This document shows, piece after piece, positions 34,297-43,064 of a DNA stretch of 64,000 nucleotides. The stretch's first letter is position 1. Every line of letters starts with the position of its first letter. The translations under genes and the position numbers were made by a program. This DNA is from Spirochaetota bacterium (GTDB taxonomy: Bacteria; Spirochaetota; Spirochaetia; Treponematales; Treponemataceae), in contig JAEXRH010000012.1 in the NCBI GenBank assembly GCA_023438065.1, forward strand, positions 124,001-188,000, written 5' to 3'. The notes beneath the pieces are model-generated. The model searched no databases. It saw only the letters and a list, made by a program, of their open reading frames with translations, and was not told the DNA's origin.

Positions 34297-34765
34297 TCTT
34301 CCGCCGCCTCCTGAGCGTACAGGCGTTCTTGACCCCCGCGACGAGATCGTCGATGTTCGTGCAGCGGCAGAGGTTACCCGCGAACATCGCCTTGATCTCG
34401 TCCTTCCCGATTCTCGCGTCGGAGGAGGCGATCGCGTGCGCGACGAGAATCTTGCCGGCGTCGCAGAAACCGCACATCGAGACGCCGGCGGCGGCGAAGC
34501 CTTCGATCACGTCGCGGTAGTCGTCGGTCATCATGAAATGCTCGAGGGTTACGATAGACGAGTCCCTGATCTGGAAAACCGGGACGACGCACGAGGGGAC
34601 GGGTTTCCCGTCGAGGAGAACCATGCACGAGCCGCATCTCCCCGAAAGGCAACCTTCCTTCGCGCGGAGCAGGCCGAAACGCTTTCTGAGGATGTGGACG
34701 AGCCGCTCTCCCGGATTCGAGTCGATGTATACCATGTTCGCGTTAAGTTCGAAGGGAATGATCAT
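34286..34765 (-). CDS. Xanthine dehydrogenase-like 2Fe-2S subunit (XdhC/CoxS type)
   Basis: 159 aa. Both clusters are complete: plant-type CLSGRCGSC plus a following Cys (about 39-60), and the helical-domain pair CGFC and CRC (about 98-136, with CGFCDAG where the family has CGFCTPG, and GNLCRCTNIDDL). Works as the electron bridge between large and FAD subunits in the family. ATGA overlap with the large-subunit gene upstream means tight stoichiometric expression. Confidence 0.9.
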   Translation of the reverse strand: MIIPFELNANMVYIDSNPGERLVHILRKRFGLLRAKEGCLSGRCGSCMVLLDGKPVPSCVVPVFQIRDSSIVTLEHFMMTDDYRDVIEGFAAAGVSMCGFCDAGKILVAHAIASSDARIGKDEIKAMFAGNLCRCTNIDDLVAGVKNACTLRRRRKNAK

Positions 34766-36816
34766 GCTTCCTCCTCGCGGCGCTTGATAAGATCGTAGAG
34801 GGTCTCCGCGTCGATCGGCATGCGGGAAACGACGTTACCGGTAATCTGCCCCAGGGCGGCCGCGTAGGCCGCGGGGACGAGGTTCATCGCGACGGAACCG
34901 ATTCCCCTCGGGGCCGCGCCCGATTCCAAGACGGTCACGTCGCAGTCGCTCTGGTTCGCGGGCGAGAGCAGCTCGTACTGCACGCTTTGCTTCGGCGAGA
35001 TCTTACCGTCGCGGAGGACGAGGTGCTCGACGGTCATTTTGGAGATCGCGAGCGGAATCGTCTTCGCGACCGCCGAATGCGCCACGCGGGGATCGTAGAG
35101 GGTTCCGCCGTCGCACGCGAGCCAGAGCCCGCGGATTCGAGCCTCGTAGGTAATGGGATCGAGCTCGAGCTCGCACGCGGCGACGCCCGGTGTCACGGAG
35201 ACGAACGGGCCTTCTTTCGCGGCGGGCTTCCACGATTTCTTCGCGGAAAGGGGAAGGGGATGCCTGAACCGCTGCTTTTGCACCGTGGCGCAGCATTTCT
35301 CAACGAGCGGGGCGATGATCGTCGTCTTGCTCGAAAGGGTGTCCGGTCCCGCCATGGGCATGCTCTCGGTGTCGGTTCCCGTCAGGCTGATGAGGGATTC
35401 CTCTATGCCGAGCTCCTTCGCCGCGATCGCGGTGATGATCCGTCTCATCGAGTCCGAGTTGAACCCGCACTTGATGCGTACCTGGCCGTCGGTTTCCATC
35501 GTGACCTCGACCGTGTACGACGAGGCCTGCGGCCGCGTACACGCGAAGCCGTTGCCCTGGAATCCGCACACGATGCCGATCCCGCGAAGCGGTCCGTCCC
35601 GAAACCCGGAACGCGAGCGGTTGAGAAGCTCGTACGCGGAGTACTTGCGAAGGAAATCGCTTTTTCCGCAGACGGTGTCGAATAATCCCTCGATGCGCGC
35701 GTCCTTGAGCGTCTCCCTGCCGAGGGGGCTGTCATGGCCCGCGAGATTGACGTTCATCATCTTCCAATGGACGGGATCGAGACCGAGGTCCGATATCACG
35801 CGCGCGAGATGCGTTTCGAGCGCGAAGGCGACCTGACCCTCTCCCCAGCCCGAGAGCGCGCCCATGGGGGGGAGGTTCGTCCTGAGGGCATAGGTCTCGA
35901 CGCGATAGGATTTCGCCATGTAGAGACCGATCGCCGATACGGTCATCCGCTCGACGATCTCGTCGATGAGGGGACTGTAGGCCCCCGAGTTCACGAGTAT
36001 CCTGACGATCGCCGCGTCGACGCTTCCGTCATCGGCGATGGCCGTCCGATACCGGATGCGGACCGGGGCGGACTTCACCGAGAAGAGGAAATCCTCCTGG
36101 CGGGAGAACGCGATCTTGACCGGTTTCTTGGAAAGAACCGCGGCGAGCGACGCCTGCGCGGCGAGGAGCGAGGGAAACCAGATCTTCCCGTCCATGGATT
36201 CGCCGGTCGCGGTCGGGATCACGAGTATCTCCGCGGGATCGAGGTCGAGAACCGAGGATACCGCCGAACGGACGTGGAAGGGCCACTGGGTCGCCGTGTA
36301 TATCTCGAGTTTGTCCTTGGAGACGGAGACGTTGACCCCGAGCGGCTCGGCGTAGTAATGGTCCTGGGGCCCGATTTCGCTTTCGGTCTCGAAGACGCGC
36401 CGGTCGCCCGAGAATGCCTGGTCGGGATCGCCCGAGATGAGCACGCGCTTCGCGACTACCTGCGACGAGGAGAACTGGTCGCCGAAACCGAGCGGCTCGA
36501 GTGGTTCCGTCTCGATGAGGACCTCGGAGACGAGCTCGAGCACGACGTCGAGATCCGGTCCGACGACGATCCCGAGCGGTTCGCCGAAGTAGTTGATCTC
36601 GTAAGGCGCGAATACGGGAATGGAGGTTCCCATCGCGGTGAGCTTGTTCTCGCCGGGGATGTCGGTCGCGGTGTAGACGAAATATCCGTCGGGGAGAGTC
36701 GGGATCTTGATGTCGACGAGTCGGCCGCGCTGAATCGAAGACCTGATGAGAACGCCGTAATGCTGATCGGGGAATTCGATATCGCTGTAGAAGGCCCGCT
36801 CGCTGTGCGCGCTCAT
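34762..36816 (-). CDS. Xanthine dehydrogenase-like large subunit lacking molybdopterin motifs
   Basis: 684 aa, similar to the molybdopterin-binding subunit of xanthine dehydrogenase/aldehyde oxidase along most of its length but shorter than the ~750-aa family norm. Start MSAHSERAF overlaps the aminotransferase stop (ATGA); the open frame upstream is antisense-type shadow. Family landmarks still recognisable include LGLDPVHW and DTESMP. The functional motifs are changed: GGGFGxK reads GESMDGK, the A-x-RG-x-G Arg reads ALSGWG, the GQG pterin loop reads CGFNSDS, the GQVxGG loop reads AHSAVA, and the catalytic Glu of GxGE is Ser in GIGSVAM. Molybdenum hydroxylase chemistry is therefore doubtful; another role with the intact Fe-S and FAD subunits is likely. 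Confidence 0.8.
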   Translation of the reverse strand: MSAHSERAFYSDIEFPDQHYGVLIRSSIQRGRLVDIKIPTLPDGYFVYTATDIPGENKLTAMGTSIPVFAPYEINYFGEPLGIVVGPDLDVVLELVSEVLIETEPLEPLGFGDQFSSSQVVAKRVLISGDPDQAFSGDRRVFETESEIGPQDHYYAEPLGVNVSVSKDKLEIYTATQWPFHVRSAVSSVLDLDPAEILVIPTATGESMDGKIWFPSLLAAQASLAAVLSKKPVKIAFSRQEDFLFSVKSAPVRIRYRTAIADDGSVDAAIVRILVNSGAYSPLIDEIVERMTVSAIGLYMAKSYRVETYALRTNLPPMGALSGWGEGQVAFALETHLARVISDLGLDPVHWKMMNVNLAGHDSPLGRETLKDARIEGLFDTVCGKSDFLRKYSAYELLNRSRSGFRDGPLRGIGIVCGFQGNGFACTRPQASSYTVEVTMETDGQVRIKCGFNSDSMRRIITAIAAKELGIEESLISLTGTDTESMPMAGPDTLSSKTTIIAPLVEKCCATVQKQRFRHPLPLSAKKSWKPAAKEGPFVSVTPGVAACELELDPITYEARIRGLWLACDGGTLYDPRVAHSAVAKTIPLAISKMTVEHLVLRDGKISPKQSVQYELLSPANQSDCDVTVLESGAAPRGIGSVAMNLVPAAYAAALGQITGNVVSRMPIDAETLYDLIKRREEEA

Positions 36817-38000
36817 CGGGCGCTTCCCCGGTAATGACCGAGTCCGGTTTCGCGGACAGTCCCGATGACGCGCTCGACCATGTCGTCCGTCATGTCGGGA
36901 AAGAAGGGAAGGGTGATCGTCGTTTCGTACTTCCGGGCGGCCTCGGGGAAATCCGTCGCCTTGAGGCCGTAGCGCTCGCGGATGTAGGTCATCTCGAAGT
37001 GCGGTATGAAATGCATCGAGATGCCGAGCCCGCGCGACTGAAGCTCGTCGGCGAAGGCGTCGCGGTCGATGTCGAGCCTGTCGGGGACTATCCGGATGAG
37101 ATACAGATGCCAGGCGTTTCCGGGTCCGTCGGGAGGAACCTCGAGAAAGTCGAGCTCGCGAAACGCCTCGGTAAACCGTCTCGCGATCCGCGCCCGTTTC
37201 GCGAAGAAATCGTCCGCTTTCCGGAGCTGCGCGCGGCCGATCGCGGCGAGCACGTCGGGGAGGTTGCATTTCCACCCCTCGGCGGTCACGTCGTACTTCC
37301 ACGAGGCGCCCTTCGCGGTGTAGCGGTCCCAGATCGCGCGATCGATGCCGTGCGAGCGCATCTTCCTGATCCTCGCCGCGGCGTCGGGATCGCGGACGGT
37401 GATCATCCCGCCCTCGCCGGTGGTGATGGTCTTCGTCGCGTAAAACGAGAACACTCCCGCGTCGCCGAGGGTGCCGGCGAATCCCGCGGGCGTCCTCGAC
37501 GGGAAGCTGTGGGCCGCGTCCTCGATGACGGCGACGCCGCGCGCGCGGGCGATCGCGCCGATCGCGTCCATGTCGCACACGTTTCCGGCGATGTGGACGG
37601 GCACTACGGCCCTGATCGCGGGGTCCGAGGCGAGCGCGCGGTCGACGAGTTCGGGATCGATCGAGTAGCTCGCGCGCTCGATGTCGACGTACGCGACCTC
37701 GGCCCCGAGATGGAGCGCGCTCGTGGCGGTCGAGATGAAGGTATACGGGGTCGTCAGGATTTTCGTTCCCCTGCCGACGCCGAAGGCGTCCATGGCGAGC
37801 ATGAGGCCCGAGGAGGCGCTGTTGACCGCGAGGGAGTGCGGGCTCCCCGTGAAGCGCGAGAATTCCTCCTCGAAGGCGATCGCTTCCTTGCCGGTGGTGA
37901 GCCATCCCGACCTGAGAACCCTGATGACGGCCTCCTCCTCGGCTTCGGAAAAGGAAGGCTTGAAGAAGGGAATGAAGTCGCCCGAGCCGGTATCAGCCAT
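36813..38000 (-). CDS. DegT/DnrJ/EryC1/StrS-family sugar aminotransferase
   Basis: PLP enzyme that aminates a keto-sugar nucleotide, 395 aa. PLP-binding Lys in SFYATKTITTGEGGM, internal aldimine surrounded by EDAAHSFPSR (phosphate and ring contacts) and the N-terminal SGWLTTG. It overlaps the dehydratase gene by 8 nt. The pair dehydratase plus C4 aminotransferase is the PglF/PglE-type route from UDP-GlcNAc to a UDP-4-amino-sugar used for glycoprotein or surface glycans and as a legionaminate precursor; no acetyltransferase was found here. Confidence 0.9.
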   Translation of the reverse strand: MADTGSGDFIPFFKPSFSEAEEEAVIRVLRSGWLTTGKEAIAFEEEFSRFTGSPHSLAVNSASSGLMLAMDAFGVGRGTKILTTPYTFISTATSALHLGAEVAYVDIERASYSIDPELVDRALASDPAIRAVVPVHIAGNVCDMDAIGAIARARGVAVIEDAAHSFPSRTPAGFAGTLGDAGVFSFYATKTITTGEGGMITVRDPDAAARIRKMRSHGIDRAIWDRYTAKGASWKYDVTAEGWKCNLPDVLAAIGRAQLRKADDFFAKRARIARRFTEAFRELDFLEVPPDGPGNAWHLYLIRIVPDRLDIDRDAFADELQSRGLGISMHFIPHFEMTYIRERYGLKATDFPEAARKYETTITLPFFPDMTDDMVERVIGTVRETGLGHYRGSAR

Positions 38001-39489
38001 GATCGATCTCCTTGAGCGAGGGAATTTTCCCGAGAAGCGTCTCGATGAGCCCCGCGCGGTCGCGATACCGCTCGGGCGCCGAGGGGTCGAAGAAACAGTA
38101 CGGTCGCAAAGCGTCGACGAGGGGATGGGGCGCGACGGGTTTTCCGGAGCCCTCGCGGGATTCGAGTCGCAGAATTCGCGGATACTCGGTTTTCGTCGGG
38201 ATCTCCGACTTTGACCACAGGGGCTCGTCGAGACGCTCGCCGGGTCTTCGGCCGATGATAGCGATCGGAATGTCGGTTTCGGGCTCGTAGCCCATGAAGC
38301 GGATGAGCTGCTCCGCGACGTCGCGTATCCTCACGGGCTCGCCCATGTCGAGAAGGTAGGACTCCCCGTTGACGCCGACGCCGCCGGTCTTGAGGACGAG
38401 GGAGCACGCCTCGGGTATCGTCATGAAATAGCGGACCATGTTCGGGTCGGTGACGGTGACCGGGCCGCCCTTGCGGATCTGGTCGAGGAAGAGCGGGAGA
38501 ATGGACCCGCGCGAGCCGAGAACGTTGCCGAAGCGGACGAACATGAAGGACGTTCCCGCCCGTTCCGTCTCGGAGCGGCGCGCGGCGTCGGAAACGAGAC
38601 GCTCGCAGAGCATCTTGGACGCGCCGTAAATCGAGACGGGATCGACCGCCTTGTCGGTGGAGATGAGGACGAAGCGGCTGACGTCGGATTCGAGGCAGGC
38701 GTCGATGAGGTTGAGCGTCCCGAAGACGTTGTTCTCGATGACCGCCACCGGGTTCGCCTCCATGAGCGGCACGTGCTTGTACGCGGCCGCGTGGAAGACG
38801 ACATCGCACTTGAGCTGCTTGACGATGAAGCGCATGTACTCCCTGTCCTTGAGCTCGCCGATGACGGGCACGACGGTCGCTTTCTCTCCGACTCCGCTTT
38901 CCTGGAGCAGCCTGAGCTCGCGGTCTATCTGGTAGATCGAGTTTTCCCCGTGGCCGAAAAGGTAAATGCGCTCGGCGCCGCCCGAGAGGAGTTGGCGCGC
39001 GAGCTCGCTCCCGATGGATCCGCCCGCGCCGGTAATGAGCACGCGCTTGCCCCTGAGGTACGAAAGGCTTTCCTTGAGGCTGATCGCGACCGGGGCGCGG
39101 CCGAGAAGGTCCTGGGGATCGATTTCGCGCGTCTGGATGAGATGCGCCTTTCCCTCGAGGATCTGCGAGATGTTCGGGAGAAGCCTGATCCGTGAAAAGC
39201 CCGCGTCCTTGAGGACGGCGAAGATGTCCCGGAGGGTCTCGGGACTCGCGCTCGGAATCGCGATGAGCGCCTCGTCCTTCACGCCGAGGCGGACCAGTCG
39301 GGCGATCTGCCTGATCGGCCCGAGGACGGGGATACCGTCGATGAGCTTGCCAATCTTGCCCGCGTCGTCGTCGAGGAACGCGATGACGTTGCCGAAGATA
39401 CCCTTCTCGCGAATCTCGCGCGATAGCATGGTTCCGGCGATGCCCGCGCCGATGATATAGATGTTCGTCTCGGAATAGTCTCTCGTCAT
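37993..39489 (-). CDS. UDP-sugar 4,6-dehydratase (PglF/FlaA1/CapD-like, no membrane domain)
   Basis: 498 aa. An N-terminal CoA-binding-like Rossmann domain (IYIIGAGIAGTML) is followed by an SDR domain with ITGAGGSIGSE, AAYKHVPLMEANP, ISTDKAVDP (active-site Thr-Asp-Lys) and YGASKMLCE. The usual four N-terminal membrane helices of PglF/WbpM are absent, so it is probably soluble. The reaction expected is UDP-GlcNAc to the 4-keto-6-deoxy sugar, or its 5-epimer. Its start overlaps the LoaP-like stop by 4 nt. Confidence 0.9.
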   Translation of the reverse strand: MTRDYSETNIYIIGAGIAGTMLSREIREKGIFGNVIAFLDDDAGKIGKLIDGIPVLGPIRQIARLVRLGVKDEALIAIPSASPETLRDIFAVLKDAGFSRIRLLPNISQILEGKAHLIQTREIDPQDLLGRAPVAISLKESLSYLRGKRVLITGAGGSIGSELARQLLSGGAERIYLFGHGENSIYQIDRELRLLQESGVGEKATVVPVIGELKDREYMRFIVKQLKCDVVFHAAAYKHVPLMEANPVAVIENNVFGTLNLIDACLESDVSRFVLISTDKAVDPVSIYGASKMLCERLVSDAARRSETERAGTSFMFVRFGNVLGSRGSILPLFLDQIRKGGPVTVTDPNMVRYFMTIPEACSLVLKTGGVGVNGESYLLDMGEPVRIRDVAEQLIRFMGYEPETDIPIAIIGRRPGERLDEPLWSKSEIPTKTEYPRILRLESREGSGKPVAPHPLVDALRPYCFFDPSAPERYRDRAGLIETLLGKIPSLKEIDHG

Positions 39490-40010
39490 TGTTTTTGGTC
39501 CAGGATTTCGAAGGCGAGATCGATGAGAAAAGACTCATCGTACATGTCGAGCTTAACCTTCGCGCGTCCCTTTCTCTTATCGACCTTTACGATCCTTCCT
39601 TCAAGGCCTTTTAGGGGACCGTCCTTGACGTGAATGCGGTCGTTCGCGTCGAACACGACCTTCGAACGCTCGGCGACGTTGCCGAAGGACATGAAATGCC
39701 TGAGCGTCGCTAGGTCGCGGCCTTCGAGCGGCTTCGGGGTTTTGGTCTCGGGGAGAAAACGGAAAAAGCCCGGCGTCGTTCTGAGGCCCCAAAATACGGG
39801 ATCCGAAAGGGTCTCCGACTCGAGGAAAACGTATCCGGGAAAGACCGGCTCGAGTTTTTGCTTGACGATCCCGGCTTTTTTGATGGGCATGTTTCTGCGG
39901 AGAAAGAGTAGCCTTGCCGATGAATCTGAACGCGCCTCGCTACTTAGGCAAAAGAGTTTTATGAAGATTTCCTCGGACCCGGTTTTCACCTGGAGCGCGT
40001 AATAGTTCAT
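39486..40010 (-). CDS. NusG-family specialised antiterminator (LoaP/RfaH-like)
   Basis: 174 aa. N-terminal NGN domain opens YYALQVKTGSEE and contains PVFPGYVFLE; the C-terminal KOW motif is VKDGPLKGLEGRIVKV. A 30-residue charged insert (SSEARSDSSARLLFLRRN) differs from housekeeping NusG, and there is no secE-rplK context. LoaP proteins bind RNA polymerase and a leader RNA hairpin to keep long biosynthetic operons transcribed. First gene of the six-gene operon that follows, so it probably acts on its own transcript; the distant polysaccharide locus with a long leader is another possible target. Confidence 0.85.
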   Translation of the reverse strand: MNYYALQVKTGSEEIFIKLFCLSSEARSDSSARLLFLRRNMPIKKAGIVKQKLEPVFPGYVFLESETLSDPVFWGLRTTPGFFRFLPETKTPKPLEGRDLATLRHFMSFGNVAERSKVVFDANDRIHVKDGPLKGLEGRIVKVDKRKGRAKVKLDMYDESFLIDLAFEILDQKQ

Positions 40011-40019
40011 ATAATGAAC
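40005..40019. promoter_or_regulatory. Inverted repeat at the loaP-like start codon
   Basis: GTTCAT-ATA-ATGAAC, 6-bp arms, covering the start codon of the antiterminator gene. A minus-strand match TTCTCA-17-TACTGT would start transcription at about this ATG, and a plus-strand TATAAT (40010-40015) lies in the repeat. It is placed to affect both divergent genes; no regulator is known. Confidence 0.35.
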
Positions 40020-40119
40020 AGTACCATAAAAAGCGCGAAATGAGAATACCGAACCGATCGGAGCGAAAAAACTCGAGATGTCGCCGTTTTTACCGATATT
40101 TTCTTATGAGGGAGGGCTT

Positions 40120-40650
40120 ATGCCCAATAAAACTGTATTGATCGCGCTTGCCTTGGCGCTCGCGCTCGCATCGGGACTATCGTCCGAAACTGTCACGATC
40201 ACGCTCGTCCAAAACGAAAAGGCGCCCTCCATCGCCCTCGAGATGAGCCACGCGATCGAGGACGCGGTATTCGGCAGGTTTTACGACGCCGGCCACATCG
40301 CGTCGAACACGGACATCAGGTTCGACGGTTCGAGATATCGCGAAAGGGGATTTGGGGTAAAGGAAGCCGCGTTCGGCATGTCCGACTTTTTGCTCGCGGT
40401 TTTCGCGCAGTACGGACCCCAGGAGATAACCGATCCCGCGAAGAAGATCACCTACGCGGAGCTTGATTCCATTCACTGGCGGCTCGTGAGGGTAACGAAC
40501 GGGAAGACGGTCGACGAAGGGAAACTCGACGTCAGAAAGATACCGGTAACGCAATCAGACCCGTACCTCCAGGCGCGGGTCGACGCCGAGATGGTCGCCG
40601 ACGAGGCGCTCGCGGCGATAACGTCAACACACGAGGGGAGCGACAGATGA
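40120..40650 (+). CDS. Secreted protein of unknown function
   Basis: 176 aa with an N-terminal signal peptide (about 1-22, Leu/Ala-rich, ending SSETV). Start ATG chosen because GGAGGG lies just upstream; earlier in-frame ATG lacks an SD. The mature part is mixed alpha/beta with no domain I recognise; likely periplasmic. Stop overlaps the next gene as ATGA and it is divergent from the antiterminator operon. Probably functions with the DPBB/SPOR protein in the envelope. Confidence 0.8.
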   Translation: MPNKTVLIALALALALASGLSSETVTITLVQNEKAPSIALEMSHAIEDAVFGRFYDAGHIASNTDIRFDGSRYRERGFGVKEAAFGMSDFLLAVFAQYGPQEITDPAKKITYAELDSIHWRLVRVTNGKTVDEGKLDVRKIPVTQSDPYLQARVDAEMVADEALAAITSTHEGSDR

Positions 40651-41945
40651 AACGGTTCAGTATCCTTATAACGTGCATGGCCCTGTGCCTCAGTTTTTCG
40701 GCCGTATCGGCCTGGGCCATTTGGGAAGGTAACGCCGGCATCGCCGCCGCGTCGGAATTCCCCGGCAAGGGGCTCTACGCGCGGAGCGACATGTTCCCGA
40801 AGAATACCGTCGTTCTCATCGAGAATCTCGAGACGGGAATCAAGGTTCGCGCCGTCGTGACCGGTCCTTCCGGCGTTTCGGGTCTTGTCGCGCTTCTTTC
40901 CCCCGAGACGGCTTCCGCGCTCAACGTGCGAAGCGGTTCGGTAAGCAGGGTTCGCATCTCGATCCCGACGGTCGTGTCCGAAAAGGCCGCGACCGGTGTC
41001 ACCGAGGGCGAGCCGTCAAGCATGGTCTCGGACCCTGACGTCAATCCTGCCGTTGCCGCGGGCGCCGGCGCGATACCGCTTGCGTCCATCGCGGGCGAAA
41101 ACGAAAATCCGCTCATGCCGCTTGAGGCGGAGGGAGGAGAGCCTGCTGGCGCCGCCGTGAAGGCCGACGCCGTCGAGACGGTCGAAGCCCCGGCCAACGA
41201 GATCGCTCCCGAAAACGGGCTTGCCGCCGAGTCGAGCGTTGCCGTTTCCCCGCTCGCGGAGGGTGGCGAAACCGTCCTTGAGGCGGAATCGGAAGCTTCT
41301 CCCGCCGTCATGGCCGCCGCCGTACCGGTGACAACCTCGGAAGAAACCGCGGAAACACCGGAAACCCCGGTTGCGTCCGAAGAGGAGTCCTCCGGCGCGG
41401 TTCTTGCGGAAAGCGATACTGCCATTCCCGAGCCGGGCGAGACCGATACTCCCGGGGCCTATTACGACGAACCCGAGCTCGCCTCGGGGGAAACGGCCGT
41501 TCCCTTCGAGGAGGAACTCCCCGTCGAGGAAGAATCGGTGGCTCTCGTGCCGACCGAACTGAATCCGCCTTCCGCGGGAACCCTTTCGACGGAACCGACT
41601 TCATCCATTGTCGCCCCCGCAACGGCAACCGCTCCGGCCGCGGCAATCGCGATGGCGGCGAAGCCTACCAAGGCCGAAAACGCGGCGGCCCTCGCCGGGC
41701 TTCCCCTCGTCGGAACGCTCGCGAAGGGATCCTATTACGTGCAGGTCGCGAGCTATACCGATCCCGTAAACGCGAAAAAACTCGTCGACGGGTATTCGGG
41801 CAAGTACCCGATGGTAGTCGAGAAGGGCTCCGACGCGAGGCTCAAGGTTTGCGTCGGTCCCGTACGGAAGGACGAGTACGGCGCGATCATCGAACGCTTC
41901 CGTTCGCTCGGTTTCAAGGACGCGTTCGTCAGGAAAGGAAACTGA
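40647..41945 (+). CDS. RlpA-like DPBB protein with C-terminal SPOR domain
   Basis: 432 aa, periplasmic. Signal peptide about 1-24; a double-psi-beta-barrel-like domain (about 25-105, EGNAGIAAASEFPGKGLYAR onward, with LENLETGIKVRAVVTG-like core); a long, acidic, Ala/Glu/Pro-rich linker (about 110-345); and a SPOR domain (about 355-432) with YYVQVASYTDPVNAKKL. SPOR domains bind denuded septal peptidoglycan, so a role at cell division sites or in cell-wall turnover is likely. The usual catalytic Asp/His of RlpA was not identified, so it may bind rather than cleave. Confidence 0.83.
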   Translation: MKRFSILITCMALCLSFSAVSAWAIWEGNAGIAAASEFPGKGLYARSDMFPKNTVVLIENLETGIKVRAVVTGPSGVSGLVALLSPETASALNVRSGSVSRVRISIPTVVSEKAATGVTEGEPSSMVSDPDVNPAVAAGAGAIPLASIAGENENPLMPLEAEGGEPAGAAVKADAVETVEAPANEIAPENGLAAESSVAVSPLAEGGETVLEAESEASPAVMAAAVPVTTSEETAETPETPVASEEESSGAVLAESDTAIPEPGETDTPGAYYDEPELASGETAVPFEEELPVEEESVALVPTELNPPSAGTLSTEPTSSIVAPATATAPAAAIAMAAKPTKAENAAALAGLPLVGTLAKGSYYVQVASYTDPVNAKKLVDGYSGKYPMVVEKGSDARLKVCVGPVRKDEYGAIIERFRSLGFKDAFVRKGN

Positions 41946-41948
41946 CCG

Positions 41949-43034
41949 ATGGATTACCTCGACGGGTTCAGGAGACTGGCGGAACGGTCAAGCCTCTTCG
42001 CGGGACGCGATCTCCACGTCGTGATGATCGCGAATCCCGTCGCGGGTGGCTTTACGCTCGCCAAGCGCGCGGCCCAAAACCGGCGATACCTCCAGGAGGC
42101 GCTCGATCTCGCGGGCCATAGGGATATTCTCGTGAAGAGTTCTACCGCCCGCCTGCACGAGACGAGAAGCCCCGGCCACGCGGGTGAGATCGCGCGCGAG
42201 GTTTTCCTGACAGCGCTCGCCGATGAAGACCCCGACGCGATGTACCTCGTCGTTATCGCAGGCGGGGACGGCACGAGCCTTGACATCCAGAACGAGTACG
42301 CGAAGTTATGCGTCATCCAGGGCAAGTCGCGGCTTCCGGAAAGGGTATGCCTCTTGAGGCTTCCTTTCGGGACCGGTAACGACGGATCGGACGGACGGAC
42401 GCTCGACCAGACGCTCTCGCTCCTGACCGGACCCGCGCGGTTCGAGCGGCAGCGCGCGGTGAAGGTGTACCCCTCGCTCGGCAAGAACGGGGACCAGTGG
42501 TTTTCCTTCAATATCGCGAGCGTCGGCATCGACGCGTTCATCACGCACATGACGAACAAGGTGAAGCATCATTTTCCGGGGGATTTCTACAAACTCTGGG
42601 TCGACCTCGCGTGTCTCTTTTACGGGATGGCGTATACGGTCGGAAAGATGACCGCGATCGTGTCGTCGGGCGAAGGCTCCGCTCCCGTCTCTCACGGCGG
42701 ACGGTTCCTCCTCGCGCTCATGGGCGTTTCGGGAAACAGGACTTACGGATCCAACCAGAAAATACTGCCCGACGAAAACAACGTCTGCGCGATCAGGGAC
42801 ATGTCACTCGCGAAAAAACTCGCGTCGAAGAACGGCATCAAGGCGGGAAAGCACGTCTCGTATCCCGAGACGATACTGTGCAAGGCGGACAAGATGGTTC
42901 TCTATTACGGGGAGCGCATTCTCCTGCAGCTGGACGGGGAGGCGAGACTTCTCTATCCCGCCGATTTCCCCCTGACCATGGAACTCACGGCGCCGTTCAT
43001 CACGACGATAAAGCCCGATACCGGCGCCGCGTAA
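41949..43034 (+). CDS. Diacylglycerol kinase-family lipid kinase-like protein
   Basis: 361 aa with a DAGK catalytic domain: IANPVAGG, the nucleotide loop GGDGTSLD and PFGTGND. Such enzymes phosphorylate diacylglycerol, sphingoid or other lipids; the substrate is unknown here. The C-terminal half lacks obvious membrane helices. Begins 3 nt after the SPOR gene stop, so it is in the same unit. Confidence 0.83.
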   Translation: MDYLDGFRRLAERSSLFAGRDLHVVMIANPVAGGFTLAKRAAQNRRYLQEALDLAGHRDILVKSSTARLHETRSPGHAGEIAREVFLTALADEDPDAMYLVVIAGGDGTSLDIQNEYAKLCVIQGKSRLPERVCLLRLPFGTGNDGSDGRTLDQTLSLLTGPARFERQRAVKVYPSLGKNGDQWFSFNIASVGIDAFITHMTNKVKHHFPGDFYKLWVDLACLFYGMAYTVGKMTAIVSSGEGSAPVSHGGRFLLALMGVSGNRTYGSNQKILPDENNVCAIRDMSLAKKLASKNGIKAGKHVSYPETILCKADKMVLYYGERILLQLDGEARLLYPADFPLTMELTAPFITTIKPDTGAA

Positions 43035-43064
43035 TACTCCCTTTATCCGTAAAACCGATTCCCG

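Noticed and set aside
36817..37905. Long minus-strand extension upstream of the XDH-like large subunit, making a ~1047-residue frame
   Set aside because: The extension is Arg/Gly/His-rich shadow sequence in another frame of the aminotransferase gene; the family start and ATGA overlap are at 36816.
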